This document shows, in pieces, positions 1 to 8,887 of a stretch of DNA of 48,676 nucleotides. The first letter of the stretch is position 1, and the number at the start of each line of letters is the position of its first letter. Location of the stretch: assembly GCA_903824935.1 (NCBI GenBank), contig CAIJYT010000082.1:1-48676 (forward strand). The letters are read 5' to 3'. The notes under the pieces were generated by a model. It was not told the origin of the DNA and did not search any database. It saw nothing but the letters and a program-made list of their open reading frames with translations. The translations under genes and the position numbers were made by a program. Source of the stretch: an uncultured Bacteroidales bacterium (lineage in GTDB: Bacteria; Bacteroidota; Bacteroidia; Bacteroidales; FEN-979).

Positions 1-26
1 AAACCAGAACTGTTAGAAAAAAGTAA
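1..26 (+). CDS. scoA: 3-oxoacid CoA-transferase subunit A, last codons only (partial)
   Basis: The frame starting at base 3 reads T-R-T-V-R-K-K and then stops at TAA 24-26, three bases before the scoB start codon. ScoA proteins commonly end in a basic tail of this kind, and scoA normally lies directly upstream of scoB. The call therefore rests mainly on position and on seven residues. Almost the whole gene lies outside the window. Confidence 0.5.
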
Positions 27-29
27 ATC

Positions 30-686
30 ATGGCTTTAGACAAGAACGGAATAGCAAAAAGGATTGCCCTGGAGCTCCGCGACGGGTATTATGTGAATCT
101 CGGGATAGGCATCCCCACCCTGGTTGCAAATTATGTCCCCCAGGGCATGCAGATCATACTGCAGTCCGAGAACGGCCTCCTTGGAATAGGTCCCTTTCCC
201 AAAAAGGAAGAAGTTGATCCCGACCTTATCAATGCAGGGAAACAGACCATCACCGCCCTGCCCGGATCAGCTTTCTTCGACTCATCGATGAGCTTTGCAA
301 TGATACGCGGGGGGCATATTGACCTTACTGTTCTCGGGGCTTTTGAAGTGTCTGAAACCGGCGACATAGCCAGCTGGAAGATCCCCGGCAAACTGGTCAA
401 GGGAATGGGAGGGGCGATGGACCTTGTTGCTTCAGCAAAGAACATCATCGTTGCCATGATGCATACCAACCCCCAGGGAGAATCCAAACTGCTGAAAAAA
501 TGCAGCCTTCCGCTTACCGGGGTCGGAGTTGTGAAACGCATTGTTTCCGACCTGGCTGTCCTGGACGTAACTCCCGACGGGTTTAAACTTATTGAACGTG
601 CACCCGGTGTTACCGTCGAACAGATCATAGCTGCTACCGAAGGCAAACTCATTATTGAGGGAGAAATCCCGGAAATAACAATTTAA
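30..686 (+). CDS. scoB: Succinyl-CoA:3-ketoacid CoA-transferase subunit B
   Basis: Beta subunit of the class I CoA-transferase that moves CoA from succinyl-CoA to acetoacetate. Acetoacetate is the end product of homogentisate breakdown, so this enzyme closes the pathway encoded downstream. The 218 residues match the usual beta-subunit length. The glycine-rich start (NLGIGIPT, about 23-30) and the S-E-N-G motif at 46-49 are present; E47 is the expected catalytic glutamate that forms the glutamyl-CoA thioester. The ATG start follows the presumed scoA stop by three bases, as expected for co-translated subunits, and hmgA begins 23 bases after the stop. A butyrate- or acetate-preferring CoA-transferase is possible, but the operon context favours acetoacetate. 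Confidence 0.93.
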   Translation: MALDKNGIAKRIALELRDGYYVNLGIGIPTLVANYVPQGMQIILQSENGLLGIGPFPKKEEVDPDLINAGKQTITALPGSAFFDSSMSFAMIRGGHIDLTVLGAFEVSETGDIASWKIPGKLVKGMGGAMDLVASAKNIIVAMMHTNPQGESKLLKKCSLPLTGVGVVKRIVSDLAVLDVTPDGFKLIERAPGVTVEQIIAATEGKLIIEGEIPEITI

Positions 687-689
687 TTT

Positions 690-705
690 CACTATTTCGC
701 TATTT
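690..705 (+). repeat. Two-unit 8-bp microrepeat (CRCTATTT) between scoB and hmgA
   Basis: CACTATTT is followed directly by CGCTATTT, filling most of the 23-base gap. The same 8-base phasing and a similar unit (CGCTACTT) recur at 14400-14423, so this may be a short member of a dispersed microrepeat family. Confidence 0.4.
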
Positions 706-709
706 AATT

Positions 710-1873
710 ATGCCCCATTATCATAAACTCGGCCAGGTCCCTCCCAAACGCCACATCACATTCCCGAAGCCAGGCGGAGGACTGTATTCAGAACAACTGG
801 TTTCGACCGAGGGCTTTTCCGACCTGTATTCACTGGTATACCATTGTCACCCTCCGACCCAGGTACTCAGTATAGACAGTGCTTACTCCGTGGCACCTGA
901 AATTGCCGATCACGACAATATGCAGCACCGCCTACTTAAAGGATTCGAAGTGCCGACATCCGACGATTATCTTGAATCCCGGATCCCGGTGCTTGTAAAT
1001 GCTGATTGTTCCATCAGCCTGGCCGCACCTCAGCAATCCATGAAAGATTATTTCTTCAAGAATTCAGGAGCCGACGAAATGATCTTTGTCCATAAAGGAG
1101 AAGGCTTGCTGAGGACCATGTACGGGAACCTGGAATTCAAACCCGGCGACCACCTTGTAATTCCACGCGGTGTTATTTACCTGTTCGAATTCTCATCCGC
1201 AGACAACAGGCTTTTCATAGTAGAATCAACCCAGCCCCTGAGGTTCCCCAAACGATATATGAACAAGGCAGGACAACTGCTTGAACATTCTCCTTTTTAT
1301 GAGCGCGACATCCGCAAGCCGGGGGCCCTCGAAACCCATGAAGAGAAAGGCGATTTCCTTGTAAAGATAAAGCGAGAAGGCAGGATTTGGCCTTATCATT
1401 TTGCCACACATCCATTTGATTTGATCGGCTGGGACGGTTACCATTATCCCTATGCCTTGTCAATCCATGATTTCGAGCCCATCACCGGCCGCCTGCACCA
1501 GCCGCCCCCTGTCCACCAGACCTTTGAAACCCCGGGTTTCGTGGTTTGCGCTTTTGTACCAAGGCTGTATGATTACCACCCCCGGGCAATACCTGCGCCT
1601 TACAATCACAGCAATGTGGATTCTGATGAGGTGCTTTATTACGTCGACGGGGATTTCATGAGCCGTAACAACATTAAACCCGGCCATATCACCCTGCACC
1701 CCAAAGGCATTGTCCACGGTCCTCACCCAGGGGCCGTGGAACGCAGCATTGGCGCTAAAGAAACAAAAGAGGTGGCAGTGATGGTCGATACCTTCAGGCC
1801 GCTGATGATCACCAGGCAGGCCCTGGCAATAGAAGACCCTGAATATTACAGATCATGGCTGGAAAAAGAATAA
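710..1873 (+). CDS. hmgA: Homogentisate 1,2-dioxygenase
   Basis: Non-haem iron ring-cleavage dioxygenase that opens homogentisate to 4-maleylacetoacetate in the cytoplasm. At 387 residues it belongs to the shorter bacterial form (mammalian and proteobacterial enzymes are about 430-445). The C-terminal cupin metal region is clear: PYNHSNVDSDEV (about 297-308) and LHPKGIVHGPHPG (329-341). By alignment with human HGD, H300 and H336 should bind iron. The acidic ligand would be D306 by strict spacing, with E307 beside it, so which one binds is uncertain. It lies between scoB and hppD with short gaps, consistent with one transcript. Confidence 0.92.
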   Translation: MPHYHKLGQVPPKRHITFPKPGGGLYSEQLVSTEGFSDLYSLVYHCHPPTQVLSIDSAYSVAPEIADHDNMQHRLLKGFEVPTSDDYLESRIPVLVNADCSISLAAPQQSMKDYFFKNSGADEMIFVHKGEGLLRTMYGNLEFKPGDHLVIPRGVIYLFEFSSADNRLFIVESTQPLRFPKRYMNKAGQLLEHSPFYERDIRKPGALETHEEKGDFLVKIKREGRIWPYHFATHPFDLIGWDGYHYPYALSIHDFEPITGRLHQPPPVHQTFETPGFVVCAFVPRLYDYHPRAIPAPYNHSNVDSDEVLYYVDGDFMSRNNIKPGHITLHPKGIVHGPHPGAVERSIGAKETKEVAVMVDTFRPLMITRQALAIEDPEYYRSWLEKE

Positions 1874-1917
1874 ATATTCATTTTTTAATAAAGTGTTAAC
1901 CTTTTAAATGAATTAGT

Positions 1918-3024
1918 ATGTCAGCAAATGCTCCCACCGATTTCCTCCCCATCAACGGAACCGATTATATTGAATTTTATGTAGGGAATGCGAAACAGGC
2001 TGCTCATTATTACCAGGCTGCTTTCGGTTTTCAGCCCCTGGCATATGCAGGTCTTGAAACAGGTCTTAAAGACCGGACGTCATACGTTCTGAGGCAGGAG
2101 AAGATCACTTTCGTGCTAACCACTGCCCTCACTCCCGATAGCCATATCGCTGAACATTGCAAACTGCATGGCGATGGAATTAGGGTTATCGCCCTTTGGG
2201 TCGATGATGCTGGTAGATCCTTTGAGGAAACAGTGAAACGTGGAGCTAAACCTTACCTTGAGCCGAAAACCGAAACCGATGAAAATGGGGAGGTCGTGCT
2301 TTCAGGCATACATACGTATGGAGAAACCGTGCATGTTTTCGTCGAAAGGAAAAATTATAAAGGTGTTTTCCTTCCCGGTTTTGTTAAGTGGGATCCTGTT
2401 TATAAGCCTGCTTCACTTGGCTTGAAGTATGTGGATCACCTGGTGGGGAATGTCAACTGGGGTGAAATGAATACCTGGGCTGAGTTTTATCATAATGTCA
2501 TGGGATTTAACCAGCTGATCTCTTTTGACGATACTGACATTTCTACCGAATATACTGCCCTTATGAGCAAGGTCATGGCCAGCAGCAACATGTATATCAA
2601 ATTCCCGCTGAACGAACCTGCTCACGGGAAGAAAAAATCCCAGATCGAGGAATATATTGAGTTTTACTGTGGTGCCGGGGCGCAGCATGTGGCTATGGCA
2701 ACGGATAATATCCTGGAAACAGTTGCCAAACTGAAAAGCAGGGGTGTTGAATTTCTAAGGGTGCCCGATGCCTATTACGATACACTGATGGACAGGGTAG
2801 GGAAAATAGACGAACTGCTGGCTCCTGTCAAAGAGCAGGGTATTCTTGTAGACCGTGATGAAGACGGCTACCTTCTCCAGATCTTCAGCAAACCGGTTCA
2901 GGACAGGCCTACCGTTTTCTATGAAATAATTCAGCGCAAGGGAGCAAAATCTTTCGGCAAAGGCAATTTCAAAGCCCTCTTCGAATCGATAGAACTGGAG
3001 CAGGGGAAAAGGGGAACACTTTAG
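1918..3024 (+). CDS. hppD: 4-Hydroxyphenylpyruvate dioxygenase
   Basis: Converts 4-hydroxyphenylpyruvate, the transamination product of tyrosine, to homogentisate with loss of CO2. The 368 residues contain two vicinal-oxygen-chelate domains (about 12-150 and 168-340). The iron triad is complete in the C-terminal domain: H174 in KYVDHLVGNV, H257 in GAQHVAMATDN and E336 in VFYEIIQRKG. The C-terminal FGKGNFKALFESIE signature (about 346-359) that covers the active site in HPPDs is also intact, which argues against the related hydroxymandelate synthase. It sits 44 bases after hmgA and 24 before fahA. Confidence 0.96.
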   Translation: MSANAPTDFLPINGTDYIEFYVGNAKQAAHYYQAAFGFQPLAYAGLETGLKDRTSYVLRQEKITFVLTTALTPDSHIAEHCKLHGDGIRVIALWVDDAGRSFEETVKRGAKPYLEPKTETDENGEVVLSGIHTYGETVHVFVERKNYKGVFLPGFVKWDPVYKPASLGLKYVDHLVGNVNWGEMNTWAEFYHNVMGFNQLISFDDTDISTEYTALMSKVMASSNMYIKFPLNEPAHGKKKSQIEEYIEFYCGAGAQHVAMATDNILETVAKLKSRGVEFLRVPDAYYDTLMDRVGKIDELLAPVKEQGILVDRDEDGYLLQIFSKPVQDRPTVFYEIIQRKGAKSFGKGNFKALFESIELEQGKRGTL

Positions 3025-3048
3025 CTGGTGCACTGGTAACATAAGAAT

Positions 3049-4320
3049 ATGGATAGAATAATAGATACATCACTCCGGTCCTGGCTGCCTGTTGAAAGCA
3101 CCAGCGATTTTCCCATGCAGAACATTCCTTTCGGAATCTTCCGTGCAGGTGCCGGGTCCCCGCATGCAGCAACCCGCATAGGAAATACAGTGATAGACCT
3201 TTTTGCACTGGCCGAACATGGGTTCCTCGACGGGCTTGGGATCAATCCCGGGATATTCAACTTCAAATACCTTAATCCCCTGTTTGAGCTTGGGAAAAAG
3301 TCCTGCCGTACGCTCAGGAAACAGCTTGTGCAGATCTTCGAGGAAAAAAACACAGTAGCCCGCGACAGGATCAGTTCTGCAAATGATGTTCTCTTTAACG
3401 CATCGGTAGTACAGATGCTTCTCCCGGTTAAGATTGGAGATTATACCGATTTCTATTCAAGCCTGGAACATGCAACAAATGTCGGTATCATGTTTCGTGA
3501 CCCTGCAAATGCACTGCTCCCTAACTGGAAACACCTGCCTGTAGGTTACCATGGGCGGAGCTCCTCAATAGTGGTTTCGGGCACGGCCATCCACAGACCT
3601 AAGGGGCAGATAAAACCTGCAAATTCCGATAATCCTGTTTTCAGCCCGACCAGGGAACTGGATTTTGAACTTGAAATTGCTTTCATCACTTCCTCGAAAA
3701 CGGCACTTGGTTCATCGGTAAGCACTAATGAAGCTGAAGACCATATCATAGGCCTGCTGTTGTTCAATGACCTCTCTGCAAGGGATATCCAGCGATGGGA
3801 ATACGTACCGCTGGGACCTTTCCTGGCCAAGAATTTCGGTTCTGTAGTCTCGCCCTGGGTGGTAACACTGGATGCCCTGGAACCTTTCCGTGTTCAGGGA
3901 CCTGTTCAGGAACCCGAAGTACTGCCTTACCTTAAATTCAACGGGAACCATAATTTCGATATTGATCTTGATGTACTGATCCAACCCGAAGGCCAGCCCG
4001 AAACTCCCGTATGTCATTCAAATTATAAGTTCATGTACTGGAACATGGCCCAGCAGCTGGCTCACCAGACAGTGAACGGCTGTAATATAAATGTAGGTGA
4101 CCTTTATGCATCGGGGACGGTAAGCGGACCTGCACCCGGTTCCTTCGGTTCAATGCTGGAAATTGCGTGGAAGGGAACAAAACCGGTTAACATGCCGGAT
4201 GGGACCGAACGCAGTTTCATCCAAGACCATGATACTATCATCATGAGAGGACATTGTGAAAAGCCAGGCTTAAGGATAGGATTCGGGGAAGTAAGCACGA
4301 AAATTCTGCCGGCATTGTAA
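3049..4320 (+). CDS. fahA: Fumarylacetoacetase
   Basis: Hydrolyses fumarylacetoacetate to fumarate and acetoacetate, the last carbon-carbon cleavage of tyrosine breakdown. The 423 residues match full-length FAH, with an SH3-like N-terminal domain (about 20-120) and the C-terminal FAH fold. All metal ligands known from mouse FAH are present at a constant offset of +8: D134 (DYTDFYSS), E207 and E209 (ELDFELEI) and D241 (FNDLSARD). The general base corresponds to H141 in EHATNVGIMFR. The 54-base gap downstream carries a 7-bp microrepeat. The isomerase supplying its substrate from maleylacetoacetate is not in this window. Confidence 0.96.
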   Translation: MDRIIDTSLRSWLPVESTSDFPMQNIPFGIFRAGAGSPHAATRIGNTVIDLFALAEHGFLDGLGINPGIFNFKYLNPLFELGKKSCRTLRKQLVQIFEEKNTVARDRISSANDVLFNASVVQMLLPVKIGDYTDFYSSLEHATNVGIMFRDPANALLPNWKHLPVGYHGRSSSIVVSGTAIHRPKGQIKPANSDNPVFSPTRELDFELEIAFITSSKTALGSSVSTNEAEDHIIGLLLFNDLSARDIQRWEYVPLGPFLAKNFGSVVSPWVVTLDALEPFRVQGPVQEPEVLPYLKFNGNHNFDIDLDVLIQPEGQPETPVCHSNYKFMYWNMAQQLAHQTVNGCNINVGDLYASGTVSGPAPGSFGSMLEIAWKGTKPVNMPDGTERSFIQDHDTIIMRGHCEKPGLRIGFGEVSTKILPAL

Positions 4321-4327
4321 ACCAGGC

Positions 4328-4363
4328 CGTGAACGAGCACCCGATCACGATTCACGGATCACA
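4328..4363 (+). repeat. 7-bp microrepeat (RWTCACG) between fahA and the flavin reductase gene
   Basis: Three contiguous 7-base units, GATCACG, ATTCACG and GATCACA (4343-4363), follow a looser copy from 4328. The same family, also with period 7, appears with six units at 27072-27113. Confidence 0.55.
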
Positions 4364-4374
4364 GTCAATCAGAC

Positions 4375-5019
4375 ATGGAAAAAGAGAACAAAGAATACCT
4401 GCATTTCGATCCTAAGGATCTGTCCATCCCCAAACTCCAGGGCCTTGTCCAGGGAGCCGTGGCTCCGAGGCCGATTGCCTTTGCCAGCACCATTGACCTG
4501 CAGGGAAGGCCTAATCTTTCTCCTTTCAGCTTTTTCAACGTCTTCGGAATGAACCCGCCCCTGCTGATATTTTCTCCTTCGAGGAGAGGACGTGAGAATA
4601 CTGTCAAGGATACTTACCTGAACGTGAAAGAAGTTCCGGAAGTGGTTATCAACGTGGTGTCATACAGCATGGTACAGAAAGTCAGTGACTCCAGCGCCAA
4701 TTTTCCGAGAGGGGTGAATGAATTTGAAAAGACAGGGTTTGGAATGTTGCCTTCCGATCTTGTGAAACCTTTCCGGGTAAAAGAATCTCCCGTGCAATTC
4801 GAATGCAAAGTCTTGCAGGTCATAGAAACCGGCAACCAGGGATCTGCAGGCAACCTTGTGCTTTGCGAGATCATAAGAATGCACATCGATCCGTCCATAA
4901 TGGATGAACAGGGAAGGATTGATCCTCATAAGATAGACCTGGTTGGACGAATGGGAAGGGATTATTATGTAAGGGCTTCAGGCGCTGCCCTGTTTGAAGT
5001 GCCGAAGCCTGAAGACTAA
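4375..5019 (+). CDS. Flavin reductase-like FMN-binding split-barrel protein
   Basis: The 214-residue protein has the flavin-reductase-like split-barrel pattern: GAVAPRPIAFAST at about 28-40, the FSFFNVFGMNPPLL segment at about 53-66, and SPSRRGRENTVKDT after it. Members bind FMN and reduce flavin, or act as oxidoreductases of unknown substrate. There is no signal peptide, so it should be cytoplasmic. It lies inside the aromatic degradation operon between fahA and the phenylalanine hydroxylase gene, 54 bases after one and at most 93 before the other. Its role there is not established. It could supply reducing power, act on a pathway intermediate, or detoxify by-products. Confidence 0.85.
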   Translation: MEKENKEYLHFDPKDLSIPKLQGLVQGAVAPRPIAFASTIDLQGRPNLSPFSFFNVFGMNPPLLIFSPSRRGRENTVKDTYLNVKEVPEVVINVVSYSMVQKVSDSSANFPRGVNEFEKTGFGMLPSDLVKPFRVKESPVQFECKVLQVIETGNQGSAGNLVLCEIIRMHIDPSIMDEQGRIDPHKIDLVGRMGRDYYVRASGAALFEVPKPED

Positions 5020-5112
5020 AGGGCATTGATTGCTGCGGAAACCGGGCTGAAAGGCAGGTTGTTTCGCAGCCTACCGCGGTTCACAGAGCGGGAAGATTTA
5101 ATTATTGAACTC

Positions 5113-6843
5113 ATGGAAATGAACGAGATATTGGAAAAATTGCCTGCACACCTGATGAGCCTGGTCATTGACCAGCCTTACGATGAATACAGCGCACAGG
5201 ACCATGCTGTTTGGAGGTACGTGATGCGTCAGAACGTTAAGTACCTCGGGAAAGTAGCCCACGGATCTTACCTTGAAGGACTGAAAAAAACAGGCATCAG
5301 CATTGATAAAATTCCCAGCATGTACGGGATGAACCGCATCCTCAGGGATATAGGCTGGGCCGCCGTGGCTGTGGATGGTTTTATACCGCCTTCGGCTTTC
5401 ATGGCATTCCAGGCCTACAATATCCTTGTGATCGCTGCTGACATCAGGCCTATCGGCCAGCTGGGCTACACCCCTGCACCTGATATTATTCACGAGGCGG
5501 CAGGTCATGCTCCAATCATTGCCGATAAGGTATATGCAGAGTTTTTAAAACGTTTCGGCGAGATAGGGTCAAAGGCCTTTTTATCTCCCCAGGATTACAA
5601 ACTGTACGAAGCCATCCGCCATTTGTCAATAATTAAAGCCGATCCGTATTCTTCAAAAGAAGAAATAGAAAAAGCTGAAAAACACCTTTCTGAGTGTGCT
5701 GAAAATATAGGTGAGCCTTCGGAACTCGCAAAGATCAGGAGCCTTCACTGGTGGACTGTCGAGTACGGTCTTATAGGCGGGATTGAGAACCCTAAGATTT
5801 ATGGCGCCGGCCTTCTTTCATCCATTTCCGAAAGCGCGAACTGCCTGAAGCCACAGGTGAAAAAGCTCCCTCTTACAGTCGAAGCTGCCGGGTTCAATTT
5901 CGATATCACAGAACCCCAGCCCCAGCTGTTTGTCACCCCCGATTTTGATACCCTCAACAAGGTCCTCGATGAGTTTGCCGAAACCATGGCTATCCGCAGG
6001 GGAGGCCTTTACGGACTGAAGCAGGCAATACGCTCCGAAAATACGGCAACCTGCGTTTACAGCTCTGGCCTTGAAGTCTCGGGAACTTTCACCAGGGTGC
6101 TTGAATGGAACGGAGAACCTGTGTATTTACAGACTACAGGCCCCACAAGCCTCAATTTCCAGGGCAGGGAACTGGAAGGGCATGCTAAAACTTATCACAG
6201 CCAGGGCTTTGGCTCACCGGTTGGAAAAATCCGGTACCTGAGTGTGGCACTTGAAGATTTTTCAGAAGAAGAACTCGGGCAGGTTGGCATTACAGTTGGG
6301 GATTGCGTTAACCTGGATTTCGAATCGGGAGTTCATCTGACAGGGCTTATACAGCAGCTCACCATACGGGGCGGCAGGCTAATCCTTGTTAGCTTTACAA
6401 ACTGCCTGGTATCCTATGAAGGCAAGGTGCTGTTTGAACCTTCATGGGGAGTTTATGACATGGCCGTCGGTAAAACAATAACTTCAGCCTATTCGGGTCC
6501 TGCTGATCCGGAGGCTTTTGGCTTAAGCTATCCTGCACCCTCCGAAAAAACACATAGAATAGCGCATGATGAAAAAACATTGAAGCTTCATGCCATTTAC
6601 CAGAAGGTGTGCGATATCCGCGAAAACAATTGTTCATATGCCGTTCTCCCTTCACTCTGGGAAGAACTTAAAAGCGAGCATCCCGGCGACTGGCTTTGCG
6701 CATTGGAGATCCTGGAAATGCTAAAGCTGAAAAAGATAGAAGACGGAACGAGTAAGGAGGTTACTCAACACCTCCTTTCAAGGCAGGATGCTGACCCGGC
6801 ACTTTCAAAGCTGATTGCCGACGGGCTTGAATTGCTGGCGTGA
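5113..6843 (+). CDS. phhA: Phenylalanine 4-hydroxylase with C-terminal extension
   Basis: Pterin-dependent aromatic amino acid hydroxylase making tyrosine from phenylalanine, feeding the pathway encoded upstream. The catalytic core keeps the iron ligands of the family: H127 and H132 in PDIIHEAAGHAP and E218 in HWWTVEYGLIGG. There is no N-terminal ACT regulatory domain. About 270 residues follow the core and match nothing I recognise; long forms of this kind are, to my knowledge, usual in Bacteroidota. I chose ATG 5113 (576 residues) because core homology begins just after it. The frame is open back to a TTG at 5026, giving 605 residues, but that upstream part looks unlike the family. No pterin carbinolamine dehydratase gene is nearby. 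Confidence 0.9.
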   Translation: MEMNEILEKLPAHLMSLVIDQPYDEYSAQDHAVWRYVMRQNVKYLGKVAHGSYLEGLKKTGISIDKIPSMYGMNRILRDIGWAAVAVDGFIPPSAFMAFQAYNILVIAADIRPIGQLGYTPAPDIIHEAAGHAPIIADKVYAEFLKRFGEIGSKAFLSPQDYKLYEAIRHLSIIKADPYSSKEEIEKAEKHLSECAENIGEPSELAKIRSLHWWTVEYGLIGGIENPKIYGAGLLSSISESANCLKPQVKKLPLTVEAAGFNFDITEPQPQLFVTPDFDTLNKVLDEFAETMAIRRGGLYGLKQAIRSENTATCVYSSGLEVSGTFTRVLEWNGEPVYLQTTGPTSLNFQGRELEGHAKTYHSQGFGSPVGKIRYLSVALEDFSEEELGQVGITVGDCVNLDFESGVHLTGLIQQLTIRGGRLILVSFTNCLVSYEGKVLFEPSWGVYDMAVGKTITSAYSGPADPEAFGLSYPAPSEKTHRIAHDEKTLKLHAIYQKVCDIRENNCSYAVLPSLWEELKSEHPGDWLCALEILEMLKLKKIEDGTSKEVTQHLLSRQDADPALSKLIADGLELLA

Positions 6844-6854
6844 CCGCCTGCCTT

Positions 6855-8870
6855 TCACAACACATACTTAATGATCGTATTGAGGAGATTCTCTTCTTCA
6901 AAAGGCTTTGAAATAAAATCATCCATCCCCGCTTCCAGGCATCGCGATTGTTCAGATTTCAGGGCATGGGCGGTCAGGGCGATCACAGGAAGCGTAGTGC
7001 TGATCTCCTTCCTGATCATGATGGTGGCTGATATCCCGTCCATCACCGGCATTTGCATATCCATCAGCACAAGGTCAAAAAGCTCTTTCCTGAGGATTGA
7101 AACAGCCACTTCTCCGTTCACGGCTTCAGTTACCTGCATGCCGAAATGAGAAAGAATGGTACTTGCAACAAGGCGGTTCAGCTTGTTGTCTTCAACCAGC
7201 AGTATCTTTTTTCCTTTAAGTTTATCCTGGTGGATGAGGTGTTGGGGTTTTTCAGGTTTTTCAACCTGGCTGCCGACTGGGAAAGTCATGCTGACGCATA
7301 TCCTGGTCCCCTTGTTTTTATTGCTGTCGATGGTGATCTTCCCATCCATCAGGTCGACCAGCTGTTTGGTGATGGCCATGCCCAGGCCGGTTCCCCCGTA
7401 CTTCCTTGCAACATTGATACTTTCCTGTGAAAACTTCTGGAATATCTTTTTCTGGTACTTTTTGTCGATGCCTATTCCGGTATCAGTAACGATCAGCTCT
7501 ATGGTCTGCTGATCCCCAAGGCTTTCTTCCACCCTGCATTCAAGCGAAATGCTTCCCTTCTCGGTAAACTTGATCGAGTTACTGAGGAGGTTAAGCAGTA
7601 TCTGGTTGATACGGTAAGGGTCACCAACAAGAAAAGGAGCAACCGCCTCATCGGCATGCATGCTGAATTCAAGTCCTTTTTCATGGGCTTTGCTGGTAAG
7701 CATATTGCTGATCTGGACAAGCAGATCAGGCAGGCTGAATGCAATGGCCTCAAGGTCGAGTTTCCCCGATTCGATCTTTGAAAAATCCAGGATGTCGTTG
7801 ATCACTACCAGAAGGTTGTCGGCAGCAGTATTGATGGATTCAAGGAAAGATTGCTGATAGGGCGAAAGTTCGGTCTTCAGCAGCTGCTTGCCAAGCCCCA
7901 GTATCGCATTCATTGGCGTTCTTATCTCATGGCTCATATTGGCCAGGAAGACCTCCTTGACTTTTGCAGTATCTTCGGCCATCTGCTTGGCCTCCCTAAG
8001 TGTAAACTCAAGCTGTTTCTGGCCTGTAATATCCAGGTGGATTCCCGTGGACCCAACCTGTACTCCTTCATGGTTAAAAAGTGGAGCTCCTGAGATGAGC
8101 CACCATTTCTTTGATCCTTTCTTATTGGTAATTTCAAGCTCGTAGGCATCCGAAATCCCCCGGGTCCGGGACTCATTCTTTTGAACTACAAACTCACGGT
8201 TTTCGGGGATCGTGAACAGGTCTTCCGCAGGCCTGCCGTACATCTCCTCCCTGCTGTATCCCGACATTTCGCAGAAACTCTGGTTTGCGTAAATGATCCT
8301 CCCAACGAGATCAACTTCAAGCAATCCAAGGTTCATATTCTCGATCAGCAGCCTGTATTTCTCCTCGCTCCTCACCAAAGCTTCCTCGTATCGGCTACGG
8401 CTGGTGATGTCAGTATATTTCCAGAAATGGCCCTTATAGGTTTCTTCAATAACAATAGGCAGATAATCCCTTGAAAATATACGCCCGTCGGCCAGCTTCA
8501 ATATCTCTCCAATAACTTTCTGACGGCGGGCAAGAAGGGAAATGATACCTGATACAAAACCTTCCGGGTCCCGGAAAAGATGTTTCGACTGCTCGGCCGA
8601 ACCTGAGCAATCCATGCCGATCAACAGTTCAGGGGAAGCAGGGATGCCAAACATTGAACAGAACCGTTCGTTCACCATCACTATCATCCTGTTCTCATCC
8701 TCAACCAGCACCGCTTCCTGCATGTTTGAGATAAGGTTCGAAAGCCTGGTGGCAGTCCTGGAGAGTTCGGCTGTGCGTTCGGCAATGGTTTCTTCCAGCC
8801 GCTTCTCCGCTTTCAGGTAAGCTTCCCGTTCCCTTTCCAGTGCCTCTTTTAAAGCTTTCAGAGTTTCCAT
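6855..8870 (-). CDS. Soluble hybrid histidine kinase (PAS-PAS-HisKA-HATPase-REC)
   Basis: 671 residues. A charged coiled coil (1-40) is followed by two PAS/PAC units (about 45-157 and 170-285), a HisKA domain with H314 in MSHEIRTPMNA, an ATPase domain (N box LLSNSIKF at about 428-435, G1 DTGIGI at 463-468, G2 GGTGLGM at 492-498) and a receiver domain with acceptor D604 in VLMDMQMP and K655 in SKPF. No membrane segment or signal peptide is visible, so the signal should be cytoplasmic. The receiver suggests an internal phosphorelay; the output partner is unknown. The start codon follows the stop of the upstream barrel gene by 17 bases, making it the last gene of a three-gene unit. It converges with phhA, 11 bases apart. 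Confidence 0.93.
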   Translation of the reverse strand: METLKALKEALEREREAYLKAEKRLEETIAERTAELSRTATRLSNLISNMQEAVLVEDENRMIVMVNERFCSMFGIPASPELLIGMDCSGSAEQSKHLFRDPEGFVSGIISLLARRQKVIGEILKLADGRIFSRDYLPIVIEETYKGHFWKYTDITSRSRYEEALVRSEEKYRLLIENMNLGLLEVDLVGRIIYANQSFCEMSGYSREEMYGRPAEDLFTIPENREFVVQKNESRTRGISDAYELEITNKKGSKKWWLISGAPLFNHEGVQVGSTGIHLDITGQKQLEFTLREAKQMAEDTAKVKEVFLANMSHEIRTPMNAILGLGKQLLKTELSPYQQSFLESINTAADNLLVVINDILDFSKIESGKLDLEAIAFSLPDLLVQISNMLTSKAHEKGLEFSMHADEAVAPFLVGDPYRINQILLNLLSNSIKFTEKGSISLECRVEESLGDQQTIELIVTDTGIGIDKKYQKKIFQKFSQESINVARKYGGTGLGMAITKQLVDLMDGKITIDSNKNKGTRICVSMTFPVGSQVEKPEKPQHLIHQDKLKGKKILLVEDNKLNRLVASTILSHFGMQVTEAVNGEVAVSILRKELFDLVLMDMQMPVMDGISATIMIRKEISTTLPVIALTAHALKSEQSRCLEAGMDDFISKPFEEENLLNTIIKYVL

Positions 8871-8887
8871 GTTTCAGCGCTTTTTAC

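Noticed and set aside
131-652. Long open frame on the minus strand inside scoB
   Set aside because: It is antisense to a gene with clear family motifs, has no recognisable motif itself and no promoter; a shadow frame.
5026-5112. TTG start for phenylalanine hydroxylase
   Set aside because: Possible, but the 29 extra residues look unlike the family and an ATG at 5113 sits right at the start of homology.
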